Source of the DNA: Cryptomeria japonica
Lineage: Eukaryota; Streptophyta; Pinopsida; Cupressales; Cupressaceae
DNA: 64,000 bases
Assembly: GCF_030272615.1 (NCBI RefSeq)
Contig: NC_081411.1
Span: 41,717,140-41,781,139, forward strand
Direction of reading: 5' to 3'
Shown: positions 22,959-36,814 of the stretch, piece after piece
Position numbering within the stretch: the first letter of the stretch is position 1
Layout of the letters: the number at the start of each line of letters is the position of its first letter
Position numbers and translations under genes: made by a program
Notes under the pieces: model-generated
The model's database searches: none
What the model saw: only the letters and a program-made list of their open reading frames with translations
What the model was told of the DNA's origin: nothing

Positions 22959-24401
22959 TAATGAATAATGATGAACAACAAATACCCTAACTGGTACTAA
23001 GAGGGGGGGGGGGGTGAATCAGTACATACAAAAACCTCTCTGAAACTTATCAAGTTAAAACAATGCTAGTCGATTGTCTTCATTACTAAACTTAACCATG
23101 GCAACACTGGTTAAACACAGTACGACTTCAGACAACATAAACCGGTAAAACTGAACACTTGAAATACATTCAATACTTGATAACTACTTCACCCATAAAC
23201 ATATGCATGTAATGTATTAGCAATGCCATAACCATCAGTTCTGCATGCATAATCACTTAAAAAAAGAATACACAATCATCATATGAAAAATGCATAACTC
23301 ATGACATACAGATTTTTTACGTGGAAACCCAAATGGGAAAAACCACAGTGGGGATGAATACCCACAAGCTTGTTTTGAAGTCTTTTGAAGCTCACTCTAT
23401 TAGGAGCCTAGTCCGGTTAAAGACTTTACAATAAGGTTCTGCTAGGAACCGATCCTGTTAAAGATCACATGATTAAGGGATGGCTATATACCTTGTCAAA
23501 GGTTGAAACCCTGTTAAAGGTTACCTTGCTAGAGGATTTAAAGAACTCAATGAAATTGAGTCACCTAGTTAGAGGATTTACAGTAAACCCGTTAAAGCTA
23601 CCCGGTTAAGGGATTTTCCTTTTGTTGAAATGGTTAGAAGACAACAGGTAAAACTCTGATCTGATAACAACACTATATGCTAAGGCAGATCCTTTTCATT
23701 TCCTCTACTCTACAATCACACTGTAGTTTTCACTCAGTCATCTGGCAAGTATCTCATCACTCGGATACACACACAAATTTTTCCAACAACAATAATATCA
23801 AAACTCATCGACCTTATAGACAAGAATTAGGTCAATAACACAAACCCCAAACCCTAAGCATCTTAGGTTTACAATTACAAGTGATCCAATCCTGACCGTC
23901 CAAACACATTTTGTAGAATGAAACAATCTCAAACAGATCACAAGTCATTTTGCGTCATCCATTCTTCACCGCACATAGAAATTAGTAACCCATTATGCTT
24001 TCTTCTCATACCGCTAAGAAGAATGTTCATTGCCGAGGTAGACATTTAATGCAATCAATCTTCACATGCAAGATCCTCAAGGAAATCCTTCATGTGCACA
24101 AAGCTGATGTGGCATCTCAATCTCATCCTTATTTGTTAGCATACTCATCACAAAATATCATCAGTTGCATCGCACAAGCTAGATTGCCAAACCAAAAACC
24201 CTAGAGCTGAGACTACTAACCGGTAGTCACACTTAGTGAAACCCCGACACTAGTTCACTACATCTCTTCATACTAGTTCTCCAACTTGATCATCAAATAA
24301 AAACTTCTTCCAATCTTCATATTAGTTGACCTGAACTTATTGACATCAATGACAACATACATTATTATCATATTATCATACCGATTCATCATATGCCAAC
24401 A
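22959..24401 (-). repeat. Copia-C 3' LTR
   Basis: About 1443 bp. On the minus strand it starts TGTTGGCATATGATG and ends in TTATTCATTA, where the partner ends TTATTCATCA. It carries the C-tract module (plus strand AGAGGGGGGGGGGG near 22999-23014) and the GTGGTTTTTCCC block. Confidence 0.88.
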
Positions 24402-24413
24402 ATCTCCCCCTTG
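24402..24413 (-). promoter_or_regulatory. Copia-C polypurine tract
   Basis: Reads CCAAGGGGGAGAT on the minus strand, directly before the 3' LTR. Confidence 0.8.
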
Positions 24414-24673
24414 GGCATTGATGGCAATACTTAGTGTAGCATTGCAGCTAAAAACAACATAGACTACTGCAACTAAAATATATTCATCTTATACCATACA
24501 TCAGATATCTTCTCCCCTATCATATATCTTCTCCCCCTTTGACAACAATCCCAAAGTGGAGGCACAAGCTTCCATACTCCACTATGTTGCTCCCCTATGG
24601 AGTAGCATCCTTCAACACATTAATCCTAAAAGATTTGTCACTATAATACCTGACTGATGTGGAGAACACACCT

Positions 24674-27600
24674 TTAGTTTACTGCATGAAGGGGCAAAAC
24701 CCCTAATTCACTTCTCAAATAGGTAAATGTAGTCTTCGATAAGGGCTTAGTAAATATATTTTCTAGTTGCTCCTTACTGGAAACATGTTCTAATACAACC
24801 TCTTTGTTTTGAACCTTCTCTCTCAAGAAATGATACTTGAGCTCAATGTGCTTAGTTTTAGCATGCAATACCAGATTCTTGGAAATATTTATTGCACTTG
24901 TGTTGTCACAAAATATACTCACCAGTTTAGATATAGGTACTTTGAAACCATCCAATACATGTTTCATCCAGATTGCTTGAGTGCAATTCATAAATGCTAC
25001 CACATATTCTGCTTTAGTTATAGACCGAGAAATACAACTCTTCTTTTTGCTTGTCCAGGAGACTAGTCTTCCACCAAGAAAGAATGCTCCACCAGTTGTG
25101 CTCTTCCGGTCGTCCACATTACCTGCCCAATCTGCATCGGTAAACACTTTGAGATTAAAATCACCATTGTATGGATACCACAATCCATAGTCAACAGTCC
25201 CTTTCAGGTATATAAGAATCCTTTTTACTACTACCAAGTGGGATTCTCTTGGACTCTTCTGAAAATGAGCTACTATGCCCACTGCATGAGTAATATTTGT
25301 TCTGTTGTGCACCACATAGTGCAACTTACCGATCATTGACCGGTACTCCTCATTCACCAATGATGAATCATCTTCCTTAGTCAGTTTATAGCTGGTCACC
25401 ATCAGTGTACCAATTGGGTTGCTTTCCTCCATGCCAAAGGTCTTCAATACTTCTTTGACATACTTGGACTAGGTAATAAAGATACCCTCTTTCATTTGTT
25501 GAATCTGTAAACCAATGAAGAACTTTATCTCTCCAATTAGAGACATCTCAAACTCTTTCTTTATTTCATCTGCAAAGGCATGACTCATTTCATCATCTCC
25601 TCTAAAGATTATGTCATCTACAAATACTTCACAGATCAGAATCTAACCACCTTCAGATTTCAGGTATATGTTATTGTCCTCACTTGTTCTTTGAAATCCT
25701 ATTTTCACAAGATGAAAGTGTAATCGTTCATACCATGCCCTTGGTGCTTGTTTTAATCCATATAGGGCCTTGTGTAATCTACACACCATGTTACTATCTT
25801 CTGATAAGGCAAACCCATCTGGTTGCTCAATATCCACTTCCTCTTCTAGGATTCCATTCAAGAACGCAAACTTCACATCCATCTGGTATACCTTAAATCC
25901 CTTGAATTCTACAAATGCAAGTAGCATTTGGACACCTTCTAGACTAGCCATAGGAGCAAAGGTTTCTCCATAGTCTTCTCCCTCTTCCTGAGAATATCCC
26001 TTCCATACAAGTCTTGCCTTGTTCCTCACAACTGTGCCTTCTTCGTTTAGCTTATTATTGAAAACCCATTTGGTACCTATGACATTTTTGTGTTCTGGTC
26101 TAGGTACCAAGGACCATGTTGCATTCTTTTCTATCTGGTCTAGCTCCTCTTTCATTGCGTTAATCCACTCTTCATCTGTAAGTGCTTCTCTGGAAGTCTT
26201 GGGCTCCAATTCAGAAATCATGCAAGAGTTTTCTTTCACCTTTCTTCTTGTGAGTATCCCTCCATCTTTATCTCCTATGATCTACTTTGAATCATGATGT
26301 AGTTTCACATATCTAGGAATGACTCTAGCTGGTTTTTCTTGCTTTTCCTCTTCTTCTTCACTTACTTCTTCTTCTTCACCTACTGCAGCTTCTACCAACA
26401 CAAGAACACTGAGGTCTTTACTTGTTTCTTTCTTAACTGGTTCCTAGAATGTTATACCTAGTTTATCTTTCACTTTCTCGCTGCAGGTTTCCTCAGGTTC
26501 CTTAGGGGATTCATCAACCCTGACATTGATACTCTCAACAATTTTTTGTGTTTTATTATTCTAGCACTTAAGAGCTTTTCTCTTAGGGGAATATCCCATA
26601 AATATTCCTTCATCACATTTAGCATCAAACTTGCTCAGATGCTCACCTCTCTTGATGTAACACTTACTGCCAAATACTTTAAAATAGCTCACAATGGGCA
26701 TCTTCCCAGTCCAATACTCATAAGGGGTTTTATTTTTACCTTTCTTGATAAGTACCTGGTTAATAGTATAGACTGCAGTGCTCACCGCTTCTCTCCAAAA
26801 AGTGTGAGAAACCTTTCCTTGGATCGACATAGTTCTGGCTGCTTCAACTACAGTCATGTTATTCCTTTTTGTTATGCCATTCTGTTGTGGTGTCCTTGGA
26901 GTAGACAACTACCTCTTGATACCACTATCTTCACAGTACTTGTTGAATTCATCAGAAGTGAATTCACCTCCTTGATCAGTTCTTAGGCATTTTATCTTTT
27001 GACCACTTTCCTTCTCTACTAATGCTCTAAAGGCTTTGAACTTTCCAAATGCCTCAGCCTTTTCTTTCAAGAATGTGACCCACATCATCTTGAGCAGTCA
27101 TCAGTAAGAATCATGAAATACCTATCTCCCCGAATACTTTTAGTTTTCATAGGACCACACAAATTGGTGTACACAAGATCAAGTAAGTTCTTTGCTGAAA
27201 AAGACTTACCTTTGAAAGTTGAGGAAGACATCTTCCCAAGTTGACATTCTCTACGTAAAGCATTCTCTAGTTTGTTTAGCAAAGGAAATCCTCTTACTTC
27301 CTTGATCTTACTAGCCTTTATAATATTATAAAAGTTCATATGACAAAGTCTCATATGCCATATCCAACTATCATCAAACTTTTCCATCAGACACCGACTA
27401 ACCTTGGCATTTAGTTGAAACAAGTTACCTCTGGTCTACTTACGGGTGGCAATAAGTTCACCACTCTTTCCAATTATACTGCAGAATCCACCTTTGAACT
27501 CCACAATGAGTCTTTTGTCATTTAGCTAAGAAACACTCAACAAGTTGTGCTTAAGACCTTCTACCCAGTAGATATCATCTGCACTGCTCTTTCCATTCAA

Positions 27601-28770
27601 TGAAATGGATCCTTTTCCCTTTACCAAGCATGGTGCATCGTTGCCAAATCTGACAACACCTCCATCCTATTCTTCTAGAGCCTGAAACTTTCCCCGATCA
27701 CTAGTCATGTGGTGAGAACAACCACTATCAATAGTCCACTCATTAGAGTTGTCAATGTGAGAGACAAGTTCTTTCTTGTCAGACACTTCTTCCTTTACAT
27801 CTACAAATACTACGTCCTCATTCTCTTCATCCTCAGATTCTTCATCAGTAACACCTTCATCCACTGCAACAAGACAATTTCTTCTATTTCCTCCTTTATA
27901 CTTTCTAAACCTCTATGGTTTATTCTTATTGTCATTGTTGGGATAGTTAACAAATATATTTCCTATCTTATTGCAGGAAAAATATTTTAAAGGAAACTTA
28001 CCTCTGTATTTTCCAGTGCCTTTTGGAAGTCTCTTGGCAAGAAGAGCTTCAAACTCCATCAGAATCTCTTCATCATCCATATCTCTACATTGTCTGGATT
28101 CATAATTGGTACTTACTTCTTTTCCTTTTCTGATTGGTACAACATATGCTCTAAATATTGACTCAATCTTCTGAACACTGCCATCATAGCTATTCAACTC
28201 ATATGTAGTCAATTTTACAATGATAGAGTCTAAGGATACCTTGGTTTTGTCAATAGACCTTAGCTCCTAAATAGCAGCAACTTTGATTGCATAGACCAGT
28301 AACAATGATCTCAAAAATTTACTGACAACGGTGGCATCTTCAATTGTTCCACTAGTGCTCTTGATATCTCCAACCACAGTTTTGATCCTTATGCCATATT
28401 GTTGAATGGTTTCACCTTCAACCATCCTCGTGTCTTCAAATTTTCCTCTAAGGCTCTCTTCCTTAGCTTGCTTGACATGCTCATCACTGCCATGAATTGT
28501 TTCTAATGTGTCCCATACATCTTTAGGAGTATCCTTATCTTGTACATCAATGAAGTCAATATCAGATAGACTACTAATAAGGGCTTCCATAAGTTGCCCA
28601 TTTTCTTGAATCTCTCTTTTTTGATCATCAGTTAGAGTGCTAGTGGGGATTACATAGGCATTCTCAACATAGCTCCAGTGTTGAGCACCCAAATTCTTGA
28701 TATAGATCTTCATTCTGTCCTTCCATATTTTGAAGTTATCTCTATTGAACTTAGGACCTTCCCTCTTCAT
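24674..28770 (-). pseudogene. Copia-C gag-pol polyprotein, lightly broken
   Basis: About 1,365 codons from MKREGPKFNRDNFKIWK to a stop at 24674. Gag and protease share one frame, and a single shift between about 27085 and 26910 puts integrase, RT and RNase H in another; a few stops are also present. Domains: Gag (28770-28000); a decayed knuckle FSCNKIGNIFVNYP (His and last Cys lost); protease WTIDSGCSHHMTSD (about 27700-27745); integrase with WHMRLCHMNF, CQLGKMS, GDRYFMILTDD, TPRTPQQNGITKRNN; RT with [28 protein letters not shown] and FVDD instead of YVDD (near 25615); RNase H with DDRKSTTGGAFFLG and CDNTSAINISKN, ending IFTKPLSK. This is the best-preserved autonomous-type element here, but inactive as written. 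Confidence 0.9.
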
Positions 28771-28830
28771 TATTAAGGCAGGATATTTTACCTCAAGCGG
28801 TTAAGCTTATATCACTGAGGACCTGGAGTC

Positions 28831-28842
28831 GCTTTGATACCA
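28831..28842 (-). promoter_or_regulatory. Copia-C primer-binding site
   Basis: TGGTATCAAAGC on the minus strand, one base different from the initiator-Met site, two bases inside the 5' LTR. Confidence 0.85.
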
Positions 28843-28844
28843 AT

Positions 28845-30258
28845 TGATGAATAATGATGAACAACAAATACCCTAACTGGTACTAAGAGGGGGGGGGAGG
28901 GTGAATCAGTACATACAAAACCCTCTCCGCAACTTATCAAGTTAAAACACTGCTAACCGATTGTCTTCATTACTGAACTTAACCATGGCAATACTGGTTA
29001 AACACAGTAAGACTTCAGACAACATAAATCGGTAAAAATGAACACTTGAAATACATTCAATACTTGATAACTACTTCACCCATAAATATATGCATGTGAT
29101 GTATCAACAATGCCATAACCATCAGCTCTGCATGCATAATCACTTAAACAAAGAATACTCAATCATCACATGAAAATGCACAACTCATGACACACAAATT
29201 TTTCACGTGGAAACCAAAATGGGAAAAACCACGGTGGGGATGAATACCCACAAGCTTGTTTTGAACTCTTTTGAAGCTCACTTCTCTCTGTCTGGTTAAA
29301 GACTTTACAATAAGGTTTTGCTACGAACCGATCTTGTTAAAGATCACCCGGTTAAGGGATGGCTATATACCCTGTTAAAGGTTGAAACCCTATTAAAGGT
29401 TACCTTGCTAGAGGATTTAAAGGACTCAATGAACTTGAGTCATTTGGTTAGAGGCCAACAAAGGGATTTTCCTTTTGTTGAAATGGTTAGAAGACAATAG
29501 GTAAAACTCTGATCTAATAACAACACTATATGCTAAGGCAGATCCTTTTCAGTTCCTCTACTTTGCAATCACACTCTATAGTTTTCACTCACTCGTCTGG
29601 AAAGTATCTCATCACTCGGATACATACACATAACTTTTACCAACAACAATAATATCAAAACTCATCGACCTTATAGACAAGAATCAGGTCAGTAACACAA
29701 ACCCCAAACCCTAAGCATCTTAGGTTTACAATTACAAGCGGTCAAATCCTGACCATCCAAACACATTTCATAGAATGAAACAATCTCAAATAGATCACAA
29801 GTCATTCTACGTTGTCCATTCTTTACTGCACATAGAAATCAGTAACCCATCACGCTTTCTTCTCATATCGCTAAGAAGAATGTTTATTCCCGAGGTAGAC
29901 ATTTAATGCAATTGATCTTCACATGCAAGATCCTCAAGGAAATCCTTCACATGCACAAAGCTAATGTGGCATCTCGATCTCATCCTTATTTCTTAGCTAA
30001 CTCATCATAGAATATCATCAGTTTCATCGCACAAGCTAGATTGCCAAACTGAAAACCCTAGAGCTGAGACTACCAACTGGTAGTCACACTTAGTGAAACC
30101 CTGACACTAGTTCACTACATCTCTTCATACCAGTTCTCCAACTTGATCATCAAATAACAACTTCTTCGAATCTTCATACCGGTTGACCTGAACTTATTAA
30201 AATCAATGACAACATACGTTATTATCATATCATCATACTGGTTCATCATATGCCAACA
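28845..30258 (-). repeat. Copia-C 5' LTR
   Basis: About 1414 bp, partner of 22959-24401 with several small indels, for example a missing block near 29295 and 29450. Confidence 0.88.
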
Positions 30259-30422
30259 ACTACTCTAAGGGGGAGTAGTGGTTTGTGTATTGGATGATCA
30301 GTATGTCATAGTATGCCCTTTGTCTTTGATATCAAAGTGGGAGAGATCTTATTGATAGGGGGGAAGATGCTATAATTTGTTCAAGTTTCTCAAGTGTTTC
30401 CATCAATCATAAAGGAATATAT
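30259..30422 (+). other. Host-Copia 3' internal region
   Basis: Continues Host-Copia after Copia-C. It holds TCTAAGGGGGAGTAGTGG and TCAATCATAAAGGAATATAT, the latter aligning with the polypurine region of the related elements but decayed. Confidence 0.6.
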
Positions 30423-30794
30423 TGTTGGAAATATGAGTTTGTACATATGGTTTCCATTAATGTCAAACTTAGTTGTCTGGAAAGATTTGGGTCCAGATAT
30501 GATCCTATACTATTATAGGTTTCTTTGTCTTATATTTGGTGTTTGTTGTGGTGAGTTTAATGTATGGAGGAAACAATATTTAAAATCTCAATGGCAAGAA
30601 TGATTTAGATGTTTTATGGATGTTGCAAAACCTTGTTGTTCTCTAACAATAAGGGTGTATGCTAAACTAGTTTGGAAAGTATTTGGTGACCTTTGAATAT
30701 GTTGAGTTTGTTTTGCATTTCAATGGAAATTATTATATGATTCGTGTATTACTTTGTCTTGATTGTTTCTGGATTAGATTGTGTATAAGTTTTC
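30423..30794 (+). repeat. Host-Copia 3' LTR, first part
   Basis: Starts TGTTGGAAATATGAG after the decayed polypurine tract. It is cut at 30794 by Copia-B. The last about 55 bases form the outer left arm of a palindrome completed at 41998-42165. Confidence 0.6.
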
Positions 30795-32574
30795 TGCTGA
30801 CATTATGTTGTCATTGATGTCAAACGGTGAGTAAGTAGAGATGAGTAGTATGTGTGAGAAAGCATTTCATGGATAATCGGTATGAAAGGTGGACCATGCA
30901 AGAAGAGATGAAATTGGTATGGTGGATGTTGATTGTGATGAAGACACAAAATGTTACAAGAATCACATCAACACTGGAGGTGAAGTATGTACATGCCACC
31001 GGTATAAAGGACAAATTGTATAAACTGACAGAAATGGTATGTTATCAGTATACTTTAAGTGCAACATCTATCGATAAGAAGGATATCAAACAAGAAAGCA
31101 AACAAATAGGTCAACTAGTAAACAAACTAAATTAAAGGACTGATATGGTTGATGGCAAGCCAAGTGGATTCGTGGACAAAATATATTTTGGCAGATATGT
31201 AGGAAAATTGATTAGGTCATGTCGGTAAGATGTTATGAACCAGTAGTGGGTCTTGGTTAGTAATTCATGTCAGATAGACATAAAAAGTCGGTGAAGGATG
31301 CCAAACTGACTCAACAGGCAAAGGCGACATGTGGCAAGCATGTAGAGGTTGGTGGACTACTCATTGACATGGTAGGTAATGAGTAGGTCGACATTAATGG
31401 AAAACCCACAAATCATGAATTGAAGGTAGGATGTTATGGCTCGAGGAAGACAAAAAGGCAAGATGACTAATTTGATTCTATATGACAATATGATCCTTTT
31501 GCTCATAGGTCAAAGGAAACAATTGAAGCATTAACGATAATATAAAGAGGAAGGTTGAAAAACTTGTTGCCGATGTCTAAAAACATAAAACATCTATTGG
31601 AAGATGAGGATATGGTAGTGCTGATTGATGTGTTGTAGATTATCATTCCAAGAAATGAAGATCTGATTAGATTGGATGCAAATTGATATTGTGAAAGAAA
31701 ATCCTAACACACGATCATTTGAATGTTGTTTTTGGCGAGAACCTTTAGATTTAAATATGCGGACTAAAAACTAGAAAAAGTTTTTTTTTTGGAGGTGTGG
31801 GATGTGAGTTTGAAGTGAAGTGTGAGTTTGAGCAAGAAAAGAGAAATCAGTTTGAGAGACATTTCACTGAGAATCAAAGTGTTGAATTTTTAGCAAGGAA
31901 AACTGGTAAGAGGTCTTTATCGACACTAACAAAGCAACCAATGAACTGAAATAGAGTTATCAGTCTAGGATATCAGCAGAGTGTGTATTGGTAGGAAAGC
32001 ATCCATGAATGTGTTATTGTGTAAGAAGAGATTCAGAGATAGAGAAGAAAGGCAAAATGAGACTAGTTGGTGATTTGAGAAAGAAACTAAACAACCAGTA
32101 GTGAAAGAACTGGTGTGGAAAAGAAAAATGTTACTGGTAGACAAAAGTTGATCAGGTGTTGTAGAACCCATTTGCAACAAGGTGCTCTCACAATATTTAA
32201 TTATATTTCTTTGTATCACATCAAGTCGGTGCTTGGTGTAGGTGTTGGTGCTCCTTGTTTCAGTACCATAAATCTATAGGGGTTGATGCCCTAAAATCTT
32301 TGTAATTCATTGTTTCATTATGAGGCTATATTGGAGCAGTAGTCTCAAACATCATTTCTCACCGAGTTTTTCCTACATTGGGTTTTCCTCATATATATAG
32401 TGTTGTGTGATTGTATGCTTTTGTGTGTTTTCTTTTTATTACTTATCTTGGTTCACCGACATAACCCTTTTTAGTGTTTAGATTGTTAACCAGTATTTAA
32501 AATTTGGTTTAAAAGTAAAAAATTTCAAGGAACCACTGATTCACCCCCCTCTTAGTGGTACATTGTGTTCAACA
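30795..32574 (+). repeat. Copia-B 5' LTR
   Basis: Starts TGCTGACATTATG (3' copy TGTTAGCATTATG) and ends GTTCAACA. It carries CACCCCCCTCTTAGT near the 3' end. Confidence 0.85.
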
Positions 32575-32576
32575 AT

Positions 32577-32588
32577 TGGTATCAGAGC
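32577..32588 (+). promoter_or_regulatory. Copia-B primer-binding site (initiator Met tRNA)
   Basis: A perfect TGGTATCAGAGC two bases after the LTR. Confidence 0.9.
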
Positions 32589-32649
32589 ACTAGGTTCCCT
32601 GTTGGTCAAAGCTTTCTCTTGCTTGGTTAGATTCTATTATTGGAACACA

Positions 32650-34720
32650 ATGACAATAAATGAGTCTTCTTCCTCCAAATCTCCCATGTTTGATGGAACC
32701 AACTATACTTTTTGGAGCAGAAGGATGGAAACCTTTTTGTCCTCTCTAGGTTTTGATGTGTGGATGTCTATGAAAAATGGGTATGTTGTCCCAAATGCTC
32801 CACCGACAGATCATGATGCCAATAATGAATATGAGAACAATGCTAAGGCTAAGCATGCTATTTTGAATGGGTTGTCAGATAACGAGTTTGTTAAGGTCAT
32901 GCACTGCTCATCCGCAAAGGTTACTTGGGACAAACTGTAGAGACTCTTTGAAGGAGATGCCAAAGTCAAGGAAGCCAAACTGCAAGCTCTAAGAGGTCAG
33001 ATTGAAGGCCTGAAGATGAGAGAGGAAGAAAATATTGCAAACTATCTTCACAAGGTAGATGAAACTATGAATACTATAAGAGGGATACGAGAAGATGTAG
33101 CAGATGTAGTTTTTGTCAAAAAGGTTCTCACTTCACTCACCTCCAAATATGATACAAAGGTCTCTGCCATCGAAGAAGCCAAGTATTTGAAAACATTCTC
33201 AATGGATAAGTTGTTTGGCTCCTTAATTGCATATGAAATGAGGACAACTGGTGAAGGAACCTCTAAGAGAGAATATGCATTTAACTCCATCAAGAAGGGA
33301 AAAGAAGAAGCTGGGCAAGGAAAATCCAATGAGGACTCAAATGTATAAGTGAAACTTTTTGAGGAGGCTCAAGAGAGGATCCGGTAAGTACCAGGGTAAA
33401 CTACCTCTAAAATATTTTAACTATGGTAAGATAAGACATTTGAACTCAAAATGACCCTATGATGAAATTGATGAAGAAGAGCTACAAAGAACCAACATAT
33501 CCTTGAGAAGAAACCAAGAAAGGAAGGTTTACCGGCAAGGAAGAAAAAGCTAGTGGAAGAAGAGAAGCCTATACAACAATGAGGATGATGCCACATATGA
33601 AGAAAGTGCATCAGAAGATGACTACTGAAGGGAGAAAGAGTATTCAATCTCTTTATGGCAGTAGATGAACCAATAATTGAAGAAGAAAATAAGGACATTG
33701 AAGGTGAGGTGAACTTAGAAGGATAACTCATAAGTGCACTAGAAGAATTGAGCAAAGAAAGAAAATAACTCAAGAAGTTCAAGAATATTGCTGCAGAAGG
33801 ACAAGACCTCCTGAAGCAATCCTTGGATAAGTCTAATCAAGTGATTGTTGATTTGAAACTCTAGTTGGAAGAGGCTAAAAAGATATGTGAAGTCACATCT
33901 GGTGACTTGACAAAAATAGAAAATGAGAATCAAGAACTAGAAGGAAAAATAGTATGAGAAACAAGTATGAGCTTGAAAAGAGAAATGAAGAATTAAAAAT
34001 GAGAAACAAGTATGAGGGCAGCACTGAAGACTTGAACAAGATGCTGAGCAAACAAAAGAAATCAAAGGATATCAGTGGCTTGGGGTTTGAAGAAGGACAA
34101 AGTTAAAACAACACAGACACATAGGGTAAGGAGATACAATTCACTTCTTCAAATGAAGGTGAAAAGAAGAAAACATTCATTGTAAGTAAATATACTAGTA
34201 AATGCGTAAGCTGTCAGAAACCACCCTACAAATGGCTATGCTCAATTAACGAGCAACAAGCCACACACAATGCACCAGAATGTAGATCCTAGAAGCAAAG
34301 GAAAGGTTGATCATGAAGGGTTACCTAGAGTCAACAACTTGAAAGGAAGACCCCTGGTGAGATAGATGACTGCAAGACCAAGGTAACCAAACCGGTATGT
34401 TCCAAACTTTCATGGTTATTGTTACCAGTGTAACAATCTTGGTCATATGATAGCCAACTGTAGATTGATGAATAAGTCCACTATGAATTATGAAAGTAGA
34501 ATCTCCTTTGTCACACTTTGGGAGATGAATGTCATCTACTAGCAATGTAATGTTTTGGTTCATAGGAGTTATGATTGCAGGGGAAGCCAACCGGTTTCCT
34601 ACAATAGTTTTTCAAACTCATCTTATAATATGAATGGGAAGTGCTATAATTGTCATGAATTTGGACATATTGCAAAGAATTGTAAGAATAGGAAAATCAA
34701 GTAGAAGAGGATAACTCCTG
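32650..34720 (+). pseudogene. Copia-B gag
   Basis: ATG at 32650 gives MTINESSSSKSPMFDGTNY and TFWSRRMETFLSSLGF, the copia Gag (UBN2-type) start. A TAG at 32938-32940 replaces a likely CAG; the frame then continues to 33348 (REEENIANYLHKVDETMN). Beyond it the frame is broken, with coiled-coil-like charged sequence (33600-34080), then two knuckles: CYQCNNLGHMIANC (about 34420-34461) and CYNCHEFGHIAKNC (about 34638-34679). The extended coiled-coil stretch between Gag and knuckles recalls the layout of GO-1 ORF1. Confidence 0.82.
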
Positions 34721-34800
34721 ATTAGAAACCGATAGTCAAAACAAAACACAAAATTGCAGCCGACAAGGAGAAGGAAACTCAACCTGTTTGGGTTGAGAAA

Positions 34801-35609
34801 GAAAAGATCAATGCAGAGTCAATTTTGATTGTGCAGACTGCCCTACATGTAGAAAGGAGGAATCTATGGGTAGTGGATAGTGGTTATTCCAACCACATGA
34901 CCAGAGATAAGAAAAAGTTCATCAAGCTTGAAGATTGGAATGGTGGTTCAGTAAGGTTTGGAGATAATTCATCCATCAAGATAAAAGGAAAAGGTATTCT
35001 AAATATTGATGGAAAATTGAAATCTCATGATGTATATTATGTAGAAGGCCTGAAGCACAATTTGCTGAGTATGAGTCAGATATGTGACTAAGGATACAAA
35101 TTAATCTTTGACTCTACTGGTTGCCAGATAAGGAAGGAGAGTACCGGTCAGATTGTAGTAGAAGGTAAGAGGATAGATGGAAATGTATACAATTTGAAAT
35201 AATATTTTGAATCCCAATGCATCTTGGGACAAGTGGATGAAAGCTAGTTGTGGCATAGAAAGTTAGGGCACATAAATTTTAACAATCTAGTCAAAGTAAG
35301 AAAAAAGGGCTATGTGAGACACACACTGAAGATCATCAAACCGTTAAGCATATTTTGTGATGAATGTATTAAAGGAAAGAAAAATAAGGTCTCCTTTCAG
35401 ACTAAAAAAAATAACACCTCAAGGCCCTTAGAATTGGTGCACACAAATTTGTGTGGTCCAACTAGGACAAGAGCTCTTGCCGGTGAAAGATACTTCATGC
35501 TCTTTATAGATGATTACTCAAGAATGACATGGGTGAATTTACTCCAAGACAAATCACAAGGATATGAGAGATTCAAGATCTTCAGGAAGGTGGTAGAGAA
35601 GGAAAGTGG
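34801..35609 (+). pseudogene. Copia-B protease and first half of integrase
   Basis: Protease: NLWVVDSGYSNHMTRDKKKF at about 34860-34920 with the DSG active site, then LKHNLLSMSQICD. GAG-pre-integrase: LWHRKLGHINFNNLVKV (about 35250) and CDECIKGKKNKVSFQTKK. Integrase core start: GERYFMLFIDDYSRMTW (about 35486-35536). The frame is cut at 35609 within KESG by the Gyp-M solo LTR. TGA or TAG stops occur at 35089 and near 35202 and 35245. Confidence 0.87.
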
Positions 35610-36809
35610 TGTAAAGCGGAAAAATCGCGATTGAACCCTAAGTGTTCCCCCCACCACTCCAAGGAGAGAGAAAGGAGGTCACTAGGGTTGACGGTTTTCA
35701 CTGAGGGGAGACTTTACATTCAAAAGAGGGGTTGAAACCCATAAGATCCAATCCCACACAATGCAAGATTGGATTATAAATGAGTTTCAAGGGTTAAGAT
35801 AGCAAGGCTACCCTCTTTTGTAAAGAATGTAGATAGAAGGATTGAGCTAGGAATGCATGTAAAGTGAGAAAGATTCACTTATAAACAGAGATAGGAATAT
35901 AGGATGAAGCTGCGGACCTGAAATTAGCAGCAAAATGTCGAGACGACACTGTCCTACAAATTTGAGTGAAAGTTGACGGGACGATGGCGCCCGGCGTGCA
36001 CATGATCCTCCGAAAAATCCGCGAAACAAAGGGGGATCTGTTCGTCTCTGCACAAGGGTTCCAGATCTTCAATTATAGCCACATACCTGCAACCTACACA
36101 TAGAAAAGAGAGGACGATTGGGGGGTTAGGGATTAGGGGTTTGCCCTTAGGTCAAACCCCGGTTTTGGAATTAACCAAGAAATGAGAATGTTGTAAATGT
36201 AAATGATTGTAATGTAAACAAGTACTAATACCTTGTTGTAAGAATGTTTGTATTCTTACATGCGAAGGTGTAAATGTTGTTGTATGTTGTATGTTGTATG
36301 TGGTATGTGATCTCCTCTTCAATGGTTGAATCCTTGTCTTGAATGCAACACTTAGCCTTGAATGGAGACTTAGAATGATCAATTGCTTGAAGGAATGCTT
36401 GAATGCTTGAATGTTTGAATGTCGCTTCCATGTCTTGTACACATATATCCTCCCTCCTCAAAATGGGAGAGGAAATGTAGTTTATATACTTGCCAATTAG
36501 GGTTGAAAGACTGATTTTTCCGACCTTGGGCCGACATAGCAACCTTATTTTCCAATTTGCAAACTTAAAGACCCGAAGCCCCATAAGAGACTAGGCCCAA
36601 AATAGGGCTAGGGACCAGGGTGCTGGGCGCCATGGTCCCACCTCCAGGGACAGCAGGGTGCAAGGAGGATCAGGCCAGGGTGTTGAAAAATGCAGTTTTT
36701 GATGTCATGAACAAGTTTTGGGGTCTCCATTCAGGTTCAGTGTTGCATCACCATCGTGAAGACCCAAATGCAATCGAAATTGCAAGTGTCACAATTTTAG
36801 GACGTTACA
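35610..36809 (-). repeat. Solo LTR of the Gyp-M family in Copia-B integrase
   Basis: The 1200-bp sequence is the reverse complement of the Gyp-M LTR (50256-51566 and 56936-58153), from TGTAAAGCGG to GGACGTTACA. An identical duplication AGTGG flanks it (35605-35609, 36810-36814). There is no internal sequence, so it formed by LTR-LTR recombination after insertion. Confidence 0.93.
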
Positions 36810-36814
36810 AGTGG

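Larger units (their letters stand above)
22959..30258 (-). mobile_element. Copia-C: reverse-strand Ty1/copia element
   Basis: LTRs at 22959-24401 and 28845-30258 enclose a reverse-strand copia polyprotein. The flanks are ACTAT (22954-22958) and ACTAC (30259-30263), a target duplication with one change. It is inserted in Host-Copia just after the RNase H stop. Primer-binding site and polypurine tract are in place. A solo LTR of the same family is at 61358-62805. Confidence 0.88.
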
